Below, piece by piece: positions 44,786-56,869 of a stretch of 60,000 nucleotides of DNA. Source of the stretch: Strigamia acuminata (Eukaryota; Arthropoda; Chilopoda; Geophilomorpha; Linotaeniidae); assembly GCA_949358305.1 (NCBI GenBank), contig OX442318.1, positions 1,290,501-1,350,500 of the forward strand, read 5' to 3'. The number at the start of each line of letters is the position of its first letter. The first letter of the stretch is position 1. Under the pieces are notes generated by a model. The model saw only the letters and a list, made by a program, of their open reading frames with translations, had not been told where the DNA came from and ran no database searches. The position numbers and the translations under genes were made by a program.

Positions 44786-45971
44786 TGGATTTTAACTTCA
44801 ACTCATCAGCCAGCAAATGATAACTCATGAATTTAATCAAATATTTAAAAACTATTGCCTGCAAATAAATTAAATGTGTTTAATGTTGACAAATAATTTG
44901 CAATTTTTAAAGAGATTTGAGTTCATTAGTTTTTGTTTTCCAAAAATGTCATGTCGAAGAAAACCTGACAAGAATCGTGTTGACACAAAAATGTCAATAA
45001 AAATGTCAACCACATGTTAGGAGAAATTATTTCTATTGGAAAAACACTTTAATGGTAGACACAGCAGATATTGATCTGATGATTATGGTAATCACGATGA
45101 TGATTACTGATGATTATGTAACACAAATTGGTAAGATAAATGTAAACATTTTATTATCTGGTGATTGCATTTTTTTTGTGCAAACGAGTGCATGGCCATT
45201 AATTACGCGGCTTAACACCTCAAAAAGTGTTACGGCGTTTTGTAAGTGATTTTGGAACGTGTTTGACACGTTTTATCAGCGTTTTTGTGCTTCAAGAAAA
45301 CAGCACATTGTTATTTATTTCGTTTTGGGAGTTGCCGAGGGATTGTGCGGCGAATTCGTTCGTTTTTGGCAGCATTCATCGTGTTTGAAGTCACACACGC
45401 AACACGTACATTGCTTACGTAAGAGTAAAGTAAAAACATTTAAATTTTGCTACACGTGAAAGCATAAAAGAGTGATTTAAAAACATCAGCAACTTCAAAA
45501 ATATTTTAAAAAAATCAACAGAAATCTGAAATTCATTTGCTTCCAAAATCCATAAAAAGTATTTGCAAATATTAGTTGGTTCACCATTCGTTTTATGTGC
45601 TGACACCAAAATTGTCAATAAAAATTTTCAACAACATGTTCGGAGAAGAAATGTGAACACAGTTATTAAACGTCATTATTTTGTCTGACGAACATTCAAA
45701 ACATTTTAATGGTTGCTTTTCTGACATTCAACTGGTGATGAGTTATAATCAAGTCTTCAATTATTACGACTTAGATCTTTGTGATAAATTCTTTAAGTTG
45801 GCATTAATTTTAAATTACTCTTCCAACAGACACAACATCAATATACTGCATTGCAGTGGCAATACGAACACATCAAGTGCTGCGACTCCATGCTGCGACT
45901 CCATTAATCGCAACTTCAAACTGTAAGTACAGAAAGCTAATCAAAATAAAGTTCACAAGAATTGGAAAATT
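44786..45971. other. Intergenic sequence with dispersed repeat
   Basis: AAAAAGTATTTGCAAATATT near 45555 begins a block of about 100 bp shared with 39437 and partly with 44970. No gene supported. Confidence 0.4.
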
Positions 45972-46625
45972 GGTGACCTGCAATCTGTTGTCTAGGGTCT
46001 GAGTTCCCTTGTTTAACCCACATGCTGGCTGTGCCTCCTTGGCACGCCATACAGCAACTGCCCAGTCACACACAGGGAAGTTATCGCCATGGATGACGGG
46101 GTCAGTACGCTTTACTGTTTTGCTGTAATAACCTCGGCCCATGCGACCGCTCATGGAGGCTGGGTGGATCCAACATCACACAACTGAGCATCGCAGTGGT
46201 GAACAGGGAGGAGGATGGAACTAAGCAGAGAATGCACAAACATTCTCTCTCTCTACTCCCTGCACCACTCAGCTCCCTCCTTTTCCTTAGTAGGCCAGTC
46301 CACCCACTTCAAGGGTAGGGCTCACTTGAGAGCCATTAGGCAGTGTGTGTAAGTGACACAAGTCACCCATGGGTGACCAAGCGGTTACAATACATTTCTA
46401 CTCAAAACACACGTTTCTAATCGAATTCACAATTCAGAATTAATTCATAAAAAAAATGTAGTCACCTAAAATTGACTTTAGTATTCTAAATATTGATTGC
46501 CCGCACCCATGAATAAGAAACCAGGCGAATTCAATAAACACAAGTTGCGATCATGAGATAGCAGGTTTCAATGTATAAAACCTCATGCTACAATATAGCC
46601 CAAATATCAACAAAATGACCAACAA

Positions 46626-46892
46626 ATGGGTAAAAAAAAACACAAAATGTTAGAACGAAATAAATCAAACCAACCGAATTTCCCTTCAAATTTTGCTAAC
46701 CGAATCCGAAGAAAAAGAACAAGTGAAGAAATTGACACTGGACGAAATCCGCCCAGGAGTCATTCAATCGCTCAACCGAAAACGTTTCCCACAACGTGCA
46801 AAAAAAAATTAATACTTATAGAAATCTCTCCGGATCTTCAACCACACACGACTAAGCCGGAAAAGGCACTCGATGAATTGAGACAAATATGA
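46626..46892 (+). CDS. Small basic ORF, unrecognised, possibly a remnant
   Basis: 88 codons, Lys/Arg-rich (RIRRKRTSEEIDTGRNPP). The EEIDTG stretch recurs at 43870 with a nearby stop. I know no family. Its relation to repeated 3' segments suggests it is a decayed part of the duplicated unit rather than an active gene. Confidence 0.3.
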   Translation: MGKKKHKMLERNKSNQPNFPSNFANRIRRKRTSEEIDTGRNPPRSHSIAQPKTFPTTCKKKLILIEISPDLQPHTTKPEKALDELRQI

Positions 46893-47210
46893 CACAAAAC
46901 CATGAGACAGAACCACAGGGAATGGGTGAATTACAAGCGAGTATTTTCCCTACCTTCGCAGTTGAAACATCGCCAGCCCGTTACAATCACATCCTAAACG
47001 GGCTCTGAACAAAACGCAGGGTACACCCAAATTCACTAGTCAGTAATCTGCTGTCTAGAGGTAATAGTTCCCTTGTTTAACCCACATGCTGGTTGTGAGA
47101 CGCCATTAGCAACAAGACTTTCACAAACATCATCGAGTTTTGAGTATCTAGATAGGAGAAAAAATATGTTTACTCGCATTAAAAACAATATGGCAAAGGG
47201 AGAGCGTCGT

Positions 47211-47483
47211 ATGCAAGAATACATCAAGCGCGTATGCTTTTTACAATGACAACAAGGAAAGAGCAGTGCACACGTAATTTACCAATTATCCAACAACAAG
47301 AAATGCTCACCCAGTTTGTTATCTGTTTTACCTTTCATTGTGTTCAAATCACTCCTTAGTTTATCATTACACCGCCCGCCCAGATCCCCTTTTACATAAT
47401 GTTTGTGAGAAATAAGTAATCATACATTCTAGTATTTAAACCGCAGATTATTGTTCTATTCTAGTTAACATCGTCTATACAAA
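47211..47483 (+). promoter_or_regulatory. Duplicated 5' flank of channel exon 1
   Basis: Matches 7152-7276 plus 8002-8146 at high identity, without the MITE. It ends in the shared sequence GTTAACATCGTCTATACAAA before the ATG. Probable promoter and 5' UTR; no TATA box identified. Confidence 0.6.
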
Positions 47484-47816
47484 ATGGACAACAACCAATC
47501 ACATCAAACGTTTGGCCGAATTCAACAACTCAGGCAAAGAAAATTGCAACGCATTGTTGGCACCGTCATGGCGGAGCAATCAGAGACACCGGAATTCGTC
47601 AAATCACTGAAAAACATTTCAATTAAGAAAAAATACACATCTTATCTATTCATCACATTACTCATTACCAATGTTGCAATGTGTGTGTACCAAACTGCAG
47701 ATCGAATATTGCATTACCTGGATGAGCCAACAGCAACTGATGCATACTTGATTGAAACAACCCATGGTCTTTTTCCAAATGTTTATATTATCCCATGGAC
47801 AACACAGGAACTTAAC
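47484..47816 (+). pseudogene. Truncated second copy of DEG/ENaC exon 1
   Basis: The first 111 codons match exon 1 at 8147 with only about seven amino-acid changes (for example QTF for RMF, LQR for LQH, EFV for AFV, IIPWTT for IIPKTT). TM1 is intact. Identity stops abruptly after TTAAC at 47816; a chimeric frame runs on 50 codons into unrelated sequence and stops at 47966. No downstream channel exons follow before the repeat array. It is a recent duplicate broken at, or close to, the array boundary. Confidence 0.85.
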
Positions 47817-49261
47817 CTTTTCGCGGATTGGCTTCCGCGAAATCCGCATTTCGGGGGTGACTATTCTGGGAATTCCGGGTGGACCATACTCTTCCGAAAA
47901 ATGTCCGGGGTGGTGTTGGGAGTGTCGATAGACTGTTTTGTGTCAAGGTTGCCAATTTTCATGTAAGTATTGGAAGGTTCATTTCTGTGCATTCTCATAT
48001 ATTTTTTTCACAGGAGCAACGAGGCGCGATGAAGGGGGATCAAGCGAGAGTGAATAAAATAAACTCGTTTTTGTCTCAAATGCGCGTTTGCGTTTGTAAA
48101 TTTGGTTGTCTTGCAACGCGGTGGCGCGTTTGAGTTTCGTGTTGCGATACAAACACGCACGGGTGCGTATTGGAGTCGTAAACGACTTTCTGTCGCAATG
48201 CGATCGCGTATTTGACAAATTTCTGCAGATTTTTGCCAATATTTGACAATTTTCAGACAAATTTCAATTAATTTTAGAAATTTTTGAGAGATTTCAATAA
48301 AAGTTTGAGGAATTTCTTATGCTGACGCTAAAATGCCAAAAGGAGTCTTAACTCAGAAGAGCACCTTTCCGACCACTTAGGTGTCGGAAAAGCACTTCCA
48401 AAGGTCGCAAAACGTGCTCTACGCGTTTTTTGACACTAGAACGGTCGAAAACGAGTCTAAAACTGCTAAGCTGGCGCCTGTAACTTGGCGCATTCGCTGG
48501 GTCGCTCGAAAATGAGATTCGAGCGAACCGAAACCTATGAGAGAAACGCGCCGGCGGAAATATTCGTTTTTACCAATGAATACTTAATAAATCTTCATGG
48601 GAATTTAATCCCAATCTACTGTAGGCTTAGGAACCTTGAATACCAAATAAAAACAAAGGAGCAAAGGCGGGAAACAAAGAACAAGGGCCCGACGCCCGTA
48701 AATCACCAAAATGGCTATCTGCCAGACACGCTAGTGGCCTTGAGCCACTTCTAACTTCGTTTTCGAGGTCGTGGGTCTCGAAAACGACTAAACCGAGTGG
48801 TGGGAACGATTCTCCGAGGTCTTTTTAGTCAATGTCGCCCAAAACCCGAATCAACAAGCTAACTTTCAACGAGAAACGAAGACTGGAGCCGAATGCGGTG
48901 ATAAGCGCTCATTCCAGACTCGTGTAAGCGATCTCCGCTTAAAGCCAGTTGCTCTGAGCAGACGACGCAATCGCTTACCAAGGAAAAAGACGGGTTTATG
49001 GGCTCAAAACCCGACGAAACACTTAAACAGGATCCAGAAATTACCAAGCGAGTTGGTAAGCTAAACTAAAACTGTAAAATAAGTTGGGGACTTGGTAAAA
49101 TGCGAGTCTCTCAAACTTTTGTTGCGTCCTGCTCGCAACACGCGCGATGTACGCGCGTGGCCGCGTGTTGAACGTGCGCACTACGCGCAAGAACCGTACA
49201 AACCGAGGTAAAACGAATTAAACACATATCTAATGCAAAAACAATTATTAAATACATCATT
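47817..49261. other. Junction region before the palindromic array
   Basis: No gene. Near 48208-48312 lies a diverged minus-oriented piece of the array unit (ACAAATTTCAATTAATTTTA), so an inverted fragment precedes the main array. The rest is GC-richer mosaic sequence with short CGCG motifs. Confidence 0.5.
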
Positions 49262-52104
49262 CTTGTTGCTGTTTGCAAACTTGCAAAACTTGCACCGAAT
49301 TTGGGCAATTTTTTACAAATTTCAGCAGATTTTTGTCTATATTTGACAAATTTCAGCAGATTTCCTCAATCCTCAAACATTTGCTGATATTTCTCAAACA
49401 TTTTCTAAAATTAATTGAAATCTGTCTGAAATTTGTCTTGAATGTGTCAAATATTGTCAAAAATCCGTGGAAATTTGTCAAATACTGGCAAAAATCCATG
49501 TAAATTTGTCAAAAATTGCCATAATTTGGTGCAAATTGTGTTAGATATTGGAAAAATTTATTTTAACGCTTCCAACGCGCCAGTAAATCGCGCGTGCACA
49601 CGCGTGGATTTTTCGTCATAGTTGGATGCGCGCAAACCTCACGTAACTTGCGCCAAAACTTGGCAATTTTTGACAAATTTTAGCAGATTTTTGCCAGTAT
49701 TTGACAAATTTCCACTGATTTTTGACAATATTTGACCCAACAACTGCGCCACGTTCCAGGCGCCGGTTTAGGCATTTTAGACCCGTTTTAGACCGTTTTA
49801 GATGGCGAAAACGTTCTCTCCATCATTTTCTACCCCTGGGTGAGGTTTTCAGCGTTCATGATTGATGAAAAAGCTGTTTTCTAACTAGCTGTCCTATTGC
49901 TAGTTTTGGCGTCAGGTTTTAGCAACCTTCCGATCCGACTCTGTCGTCTGCACGACCTCCAAGACTGCTTTAGGGTTAATTTGAGTCAAATAGTTCATTC
50001 TGGGGGTTGTTTTGGGTTTTTTACAAGTGTGTTTTTGTAGTTTTTATTGGTTTCAAACATTGTCAATTCTTTATACAAGTGTAACTTTCATTTCTCTGTA
50101 TTTTGAGAACTTTGCATTGCAGCAAAGTTCATTTCTTGCCCCTTAATTATTGTGTAATTGTTGGTTTTCAAGCCCGTTTTTTAACAATAACTTTATTTGA
50201 AGTGCCTATTGTTTCAGGCACGTGCTTCCACGTGCCTTTTATTGTTGAGCAATTTCTTGGGCAGTTGCGCTCCTGTTGCTAGCATTGCCGCGCGTTCTCC
50301 GCGCGCGTACTCGCGTTTCGCATCACACACATTCGGATTCGATGGCCTATCGCGGCGGCACATTGTGTGGCATAGCGCGGCAGGTTGCAATTGCTAATGC
50401 TACGGTCGACGGCGATTCGCATGCGCTATCCGCTGCATCAAACCCCAAATACCGATAAAAAATCGCAGAAAACACTAATCCCGACCCAAAAACCGCCAAA
50501 ATTACCCTCAACACACGCCAACAACCTTCCACCACTTAAATTACACCGGAAAAAAACAATTTCAAACCGAAAAATCAACAAAAAAGGCCAAAAAAATATT
50601 GCAAACAAAGAGAAAAGATCAATTATTGAGGCAAATCCCCACCACAAAACAACGCATCGCCGGTATACACTTAAGCGTACAGTGCACAACACTACTGTTT
50701 ATTTTCAATGATCCAATAAATAAAATTTGAAACAAAGTTGAGTGGAATTGTACGTTTCTTGTATATTAAAGTTTTTATTTTGTTTGTTTACACCTAATTT
50801 TTTTTTTCCATCATAGAATGGCGACTCGATACTTTTGTAGCTCGAATTCACTTCGTAAACGTGGTCGGTGTTCATCACACGTCAATGCGCTCGTGCAATA
50901 GTATAGGCGCGCATACGATTTGATGCGCGCAAAACTTGCAAAACTTGCACGGAATTTGGGCAATTTTTGACAAATTTCAGAAGATTTTTGCCTGTATTTG
51001 ACAAATTTCAGAAGATTTTTGCCTATATTTGACAAATTTCAGAAGATTTCCTCAATCCTCAAACATTTGCTGAAATTTCTCATAAAATTTCTAAAATTAA
51101 TTGAAATCTGTCTGAAATTTGTCTGGAATTTGTCAAATATTGTCAAAAATCCGTGGAAATTTGTCAAATACTGGCAAAAATCCATGTAAATTTGTCAAAA
51201 ATTGCCATAATTCGGTGCAAATTGTGTTAGATATTGGAAAAATTTATTTTAACGCTTCCAACGCGCCAGTAAATCGCGCGTGCACACGCATGGATTTTTT
51301 GTCATAGTTGGATGCGCGCAAACCTCACGTAACTTGCGCCAAAATTTGGCAATTTTTGACAAATTTCAGCAGATTTTTGCCAGTATTTGACAAATTTCCA
51401 CTGATTTTTGACAATATTTGACCCAACAACTGCGCCACGTTCCAGGCGCCGGTTTAGGCATTTTAGACCCGTTTTAGACCGTTTTAGATGGCGAAAACGT
51501 TCTCTCCATCATTTTCTACCCCTGGCTGAGGTTTTCAGCGTTCATGATTGATGAAAAAGCTGTTTTCTAACTAGCTGTCCCATTGCTAGTTTTGGCGTCA
51601 GGTTTTAGCAACCTTCCGATCCGACTCTGTCGTCTGCACGACCTCCAAGACTGTTTTAGGGTTAATTTGAGTCAAATAATTCATTCTGGGGGTTGTTTTG
51701 GGTTTTTTACAAGTGTGTTTTTGTAGTTTTTATTGGTTTCAAACATTGTCAATTCTTTATACAAGTGTAACTTTCATTTCTCTGTATTTTGAGAACTTTG
51801 CATTGCAGCAAAGTTCATTTCTTGCCCCTTAATTATTGTGTAATTGTTGGTTTTCAAGCCCGTTTTTTAACAATAACTTTATTTGAAGTGCCTATTGTTT
51901 CAGGCACGTGCTTCCACGTGCCTTTTATTGTTGAGCAATTTCTTGGGCAGTTGCGCTCCTGTTGCTAGCATTGCCGCGCGTTCTCCGCGCGCGTACTCGC
52001 GCGTTTCGCATCACACACATTCGGGTTCAATGGCCTATCGCGGCGGCACATTGTGTGGCATAGCGCGGCACGTTGCAATTACGTGACGTGGCACGTTGCT
52101 GTTA

Positions 52105-52120
52105 CGTGACGCGATAGCCA
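52105..52120 (+). promoter_or_regulatory. TATA-like box facing the palindrome centre (left)
   Basis: AGCCAGTATTTAAGCAGG reads as a core-promoter-like box about 30-40 bp before ATGCGCATTGC at 52157. A mirror copy lies near 54008-54023 on the minus strand. Inference only. Confidence 0.35.
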
Positions 52121-52194
52121 GTATTTAAGCAGGGGATTCCATCATCGTTTACACAAATGCGCATTGCAACGTGGAGGCGCATTCGAGTCCTTTT

Positions 52195-52640
52195 CCCAAG
52201 CGTTGAAAAAGGACAAAACTCGTATTCGATTCGAAAGCGAATCGAATACGATTTTTGTCCTTTTTCAACGCAAAATTGTATTCGATTCGCTTTCGAATCG
52301 AATACGAGTTTTGCCCTTCTTCAACGCGAAATCGTATTCGACTCGTTTTCGAGTCGAATGCGAATTTTGCCCTTCTTCAACGCGAAATCGTATTCGACTC
52401 GTTTTCGAGTCGAGTACGAGTTTTGCCCTTCTTCAACGCGAAATCGTATTCGACTCGTTTTCGAGTCGAGTACGAGTTTTGCCCTTCTTCAACGCGAAAT
52501 CGTATTCGACTCGTTTTCGAGTCGAGTACGAGTTTTGCCCTTCTTCAACGCGAAATCGTATTCGACTCGTTTTCGAGTCGAGTACGAGTTTTGCCCTTCT
52601 TCAACGCGAAATCGTATTCGACTCGTTTTTCGATTACGAT
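52195..52640 (+). repeat. 56-bp repeat array, left
   Basis: CGCGAAATCG anchors occur at 52325, 52381, 52437, 52493, 52549 and 52605, exact 56-bp steps, preceded by variant units. Each unit contains a near-palindrome (ATTCGACTCGTTTTCGAGTC) and the phrase GCCCTTCTTCAACGCG. All three plus frames stay open for 179-214 codons, so coding is not implied. Confidence 0.95.
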
Positions 52641-53021
52641 CAAAATACGAGCTCGTATACAACGCGTATACGAGCGAGTGGAAATCATCGACCATCTCGA
52701 ATACGACTCGAATTCGATTCGTATTCGATTCGAATACGATTCGAATACGAATACGATCAAAATACGAACTCGTAACAACTCGAATACGAGATAGTCGATG
52801 ACCCGTTCCCGGACTTTGACTCGTACGACTCGTATTCGAGATGTATTCGAGATGTATTCGAATCGTATTCGAGTCGCATTCGAGATGGTCGATGATTTCC
52901 ACTCGCTCGTATACGCGTTGTATACGAGCTCGTATTTTGATCGTAATCGTAAACGAATCGTTTACAAGTCGTATACAAGTTGTATACGACGTGTATACAC
53001 CTCGTATACGAACGAAGTTTG

Positions 53022-53098
53022 TGAAAACACAATTTCCAAATAAGACGTATGTGACTACTATGTGTTTTCATGTCGTAGTAAGTATCCGGTGGATTTTC
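53022..53098. other. Palindrome spacer
   Basis: 77 bp of non-mirrored sequence between the arms (TGAAAACACAATTTCC ... GGTGGATTTTC). It includes its own short inverted pair TGAAAACACA / TGTGTTTTCA. Confidence 0.85.
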
Positions 53099-56000
53099 CA
53101 AACTTCGTTCGTATACGAGGTGTATACACGTCGTATACGACTTGTATACGACTTGTAAACGATTCGTTTACGATTACGATCAAAATACGAGCTCGTATAC
53201 AACGCGTATACGAGCGAGTGGAAATCATCGACCATCTCGAATGCGACTCGAATACGATTCGAATACATCTCGAATACATCTCGAATACGAGTCGTACGAG
53301 TCAAAGTCCGGGAACGGGTCATCGACTATCTCGTATTCGAGTTGTTACGAGTTCGTATTTTGATCGTATTCGTATTCGAATCGAATTCGAATCGTATTCG
53401 AATCGAATACGAATTGAATTCGAGTCGTATTCGAGATGGTCGATGATTTCCACTCGCTCGTATACGCGTTGTATACGAGCTCGTATTTTGATCGTAATCG
53501 AAAAACGAGTCGAATACGATTTCGCGTTGAAGAAGGGCAAAACTCGTACTCGACTCGAAAACGAGTCGAATACGATTTCGCGTTGAAGAAGGGCAAAACT
53601 CGTACTCGACTCGAAAACGAGTCGAATACGATTTCGCGTTGAAGAAGGGCAAAACTCGTACTCGACTCGAAAACGAGTCGAATACGATTTCGCGTTGAAG
53701 AAGGGCAAAACTCGTACTCGACTCGAAAACGAGTCGAATACGATTTCGCGTTGAAGAAGGGCAAAATTCGCATTCGACTCGAAAACGAGTCGAATACGAT
53801 TTCGCGTTGAAGAAGGGCAAAACTCGTATTCGATTCGAAAGCGAATCGAATACAATTTTGCGTTGAAAAAGGACAAAAATCGTATTCGATTCGCTTTCGA
53901 ATCGAATACGAGTTTTGTCCTTTTTCAACGCTTGGGAAAAGGACTCGAATGCGCCTCCACGTTGCAATGCGCATTTGTGTAAACGATGATGGAATCCCCT
54001 GCTTAAATACTGGCTATCGCGTCACGTAACAGCAACGTGCCACGTCACGTAATTGCAACGTGCCGCGCTATGCCACACAATGTGCCGCCGCGATAGGCCA
54101 TTGAACCCGAATGTGTGTGATGCGAAACGCGCGAGTACGCGCGCGGAGAACGCGCGGCAATGCTAGCAACAGGAGCGCAACTGCCCAAGAAATTGCTCAA
54201 CAATAAAAGGCACGTGGAAGCACGTGCCTGAAACAATAGGCACTTCAAATAAAGTTATTGTTAAAAAACGGGCTTGAAAACCAACAATTACACAATAATT
54301 AAGGGGCAAGAAATGAACTTTGCTGCAATGCAAAGTTCTCAAAATACAGAGAAATGAAAGTTACACTTGTATAAAGAATTGACAATGTTTGAAACCAATA
54401 AAAACTACAAAAACACACTTGTAAAAAACCCAAAACAACCCCCAGAATGAATTATTTGACTCAAATTAACCCTAAAACAGTCTTGGAGGTCGTGCAGACG
54501 ACAGAGTCGGATCGGAAGGTTGCTAAAACCTGACGCCAAAACTAGCAATGGGACAGCTAGTTAGAAAACAGCTTTTTCATCAATCATGAACGCTGAAAAC
54601 CTCAGCCAGGGGTAGAAAATGATGGAGAGAACGTTTTCGCCATCTAAAACGGTCTAAAACGGGTCTAAAATGCCTAAACCGGCGCCTGGAACGTGGCGCA
54701 GTTGTTGGGTCAAATATTGTCAAAAATCAGTGGAAATTTGTCAAATACTGGCAAAAATCTGCTGAAATTTGTCAAAAATTGCCAAATTTTGGCGCAAGTT
54801 ACGTGAGGTTTGCGCGCATCCAACTATGACAAAAAATCCATGCGTGTGCACGCGCGATTTACTGGCGCGTTGGAAGCGTTAAAATAAATTTTTCCAATAT
54901 CTAACACAATTTGCACCGAATTATGGCAATTTTTGACAAATTTACATGGATTTTTGCCAGTATTTGACAAATTTCCACGGATTTTTGACAATATTTGACA
55001 AATTCCAGACAAATTTCAGACAGATTTCAATTAATTTTAGAAATTTTATGAGAAATTTCAGCAAATGTTTGAGGATTGAGGAAATCTTCTGAAATTTGTC
55101 AAATATAGGCAAAAATCTTCTGAAATTTGTCAAATACAGGCAAAAATCTTCTGAAATTTGTCAAAAATTGCCCAAATTCCGTGCAAGTTTTGCAAGTTTT
55201 GCGCGCATCAAATCGTATGCGCGCCTATACTATTGCACGAGCGCATTGACGTGTGATGAACACCGACCACGTTTACGAAGTGAATTCGAGCTACAAAAGT
55301 ATCGAGTCGCCATTCTATGATGGAAAAAAAAAATTAGGTGTAAACAAACAAAATAAAAACTTTAATATACAAGAAACGTACAATTCCACTCAACTTTGTT
55401 TCAAATTTTATTTATTGGATCATTGAAAATAAACAGTAGTGTTGTGCACTGTACGCTTAAGTGTATACCGGCGATGCGTTGTTTTGTGGTGGGGATTTGC
55501 CTCAATAATTGATCTTTTCTCTTTGTTTGCAATATTTTTTTGGCCTTTTTTGTTGATTTTTCGGTTTGAAATTGTTTTTTTCCGGTGTAATTTAAGTGGT
55601 GGAAGGTTGTTGGCGTGTGTTGAGGGTAATTTTGGCGGTTTTTGGGTCGGGATTAGTGTTTTCTGCGATTTTTTATCGGTATTTGGGGTTTGATGCAGCG
55701 GATAGCGCATGCGAATCGCCGTCGACCGTAGCATTAGCAATTGCAACCTGCCGCGCTATGCCACACAATGTGCCGCCGCGATAGGCCATCGAATCCGAAT
55801 GTGTGTGATGCGAAACGCGAGTACGCGCGCGGAGAACGCGCGGCAATGCTAGCAACAGGAGCGCAACTGCCCAAGAAATTGCTCAACAATAAAAGGCACG
55901 TGGAAGCACGTGCCTGAAACAATAGGCACTTCAAATAAAGTTATTGTTAAAAAACGGGCTTGAAAACCAACAATTACACAATAATTAAGGGGCAAGAAAT

Positions 56001-56869
56001 GAACTTTGCTGCAATGCAAAGTTCTCAAAATACAGAGAAATGAAAGTTACACTTGTATAAAGAATTGACAATGTTTGAAACCAATAAAAACTACAAAAAC
56101 ACACTTGTAAAAAACCCAAAACAACCCCCAGAATGAATTATTTGACTCAAATTAACCCTAAAACAGTCTTGGAGGTCGTGCAGACGACAGAGTCGGATCG
56201 GAAGGTTGCTAAAACCTGACGCCAAAACTAGCAATGGGACAGCTAGTTAGAAAACAGCTTTTTCATCAATCATGAACGCTGAAAACCTCAGCCAGGGGTA
56301 GAAAATGATGGAGAGAACGTTTTCGCCATCTAAAACGGTCTAAAACGGGTCTAAAATGCCTAAACCGGCGCCTGGAACGTGGCGCAGTTGTTGGGTCAAA
56401 TATTGTCAAAAATCAGTGGAAATTTGTCAAATACTGGCAAAAATCTGCTGAAATTTGTCAAAAATTGCCAAATTTTGGCGCAAGTTACGTGAGGTTTGCG
56501 CGCATCCAACTATGACAAAAAATCCATGCGTGTGCACGCGCGATTTACTGGCGCGTTGGAAGCGTTAAAATAAATTTTTCCAATATCTAACACAATTTGC
56601 ACCGAATTATGGCAATTTTTGACAAATTTACATGGATTTTTGCCAGTATTTGACAAATTTCCACGGATTTTTGACAATATTTGACAAATTCCAGACAAAT
56701 TTCAGACAGATTTCAATTAATTTTAGAAATTTTATGAGAAATTTCAGCAAATGTTTGAGGATTGAGGAAATCTTCTGAAATTTGTCAAATATAGGCAAAA
56801 ATCTTCTGAAATTTGTCAAATACAGGCAAAAATCTTCTGAAATTTGTCAAAAATTGCCCAAATTCCGTG
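53099..56869 (-). repeat. Right arm of giant palindrome
   Basis: Inverted copy of 49262-53021 with few substitutions and one net 11-bp difference. Past 56869 the units continue without a left-side partner. Confidence 0.93.
53490..53935 (-). repeat. 56-bp repeat array, right (mirror)
   Basis: Inverted counterpart of 52195-52640 with the same unit number and order of variant units, including the terminal variants with GATTCG in place of GACTCG. Confidence 0.95.

Larger units (their letters stand above)
49262..53021 (+). repeat. Left arm of giant palindrome
   Basis: Pairs with 53099-56869 reversed. Across 49262-52700, paired coordinates sum to 106131; near the centre the sum is 106120 because the right arm has 11 extra bases near 53390. 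Holds two unit copies 1,686 bp apart (for example 50197 and 51883). The outermost kilobase is more diverged. Confidence 0.93.

Noticed and set aside
52157-53974. Overlapping 180-215 codon frames rich in Arg, Phe and Ser in the palindrome core
   Set aside because: All three frames on both strands are open because the 56-bp repeat lacks stops; frames are mirrored by the palindrome and have no recognisable domain.
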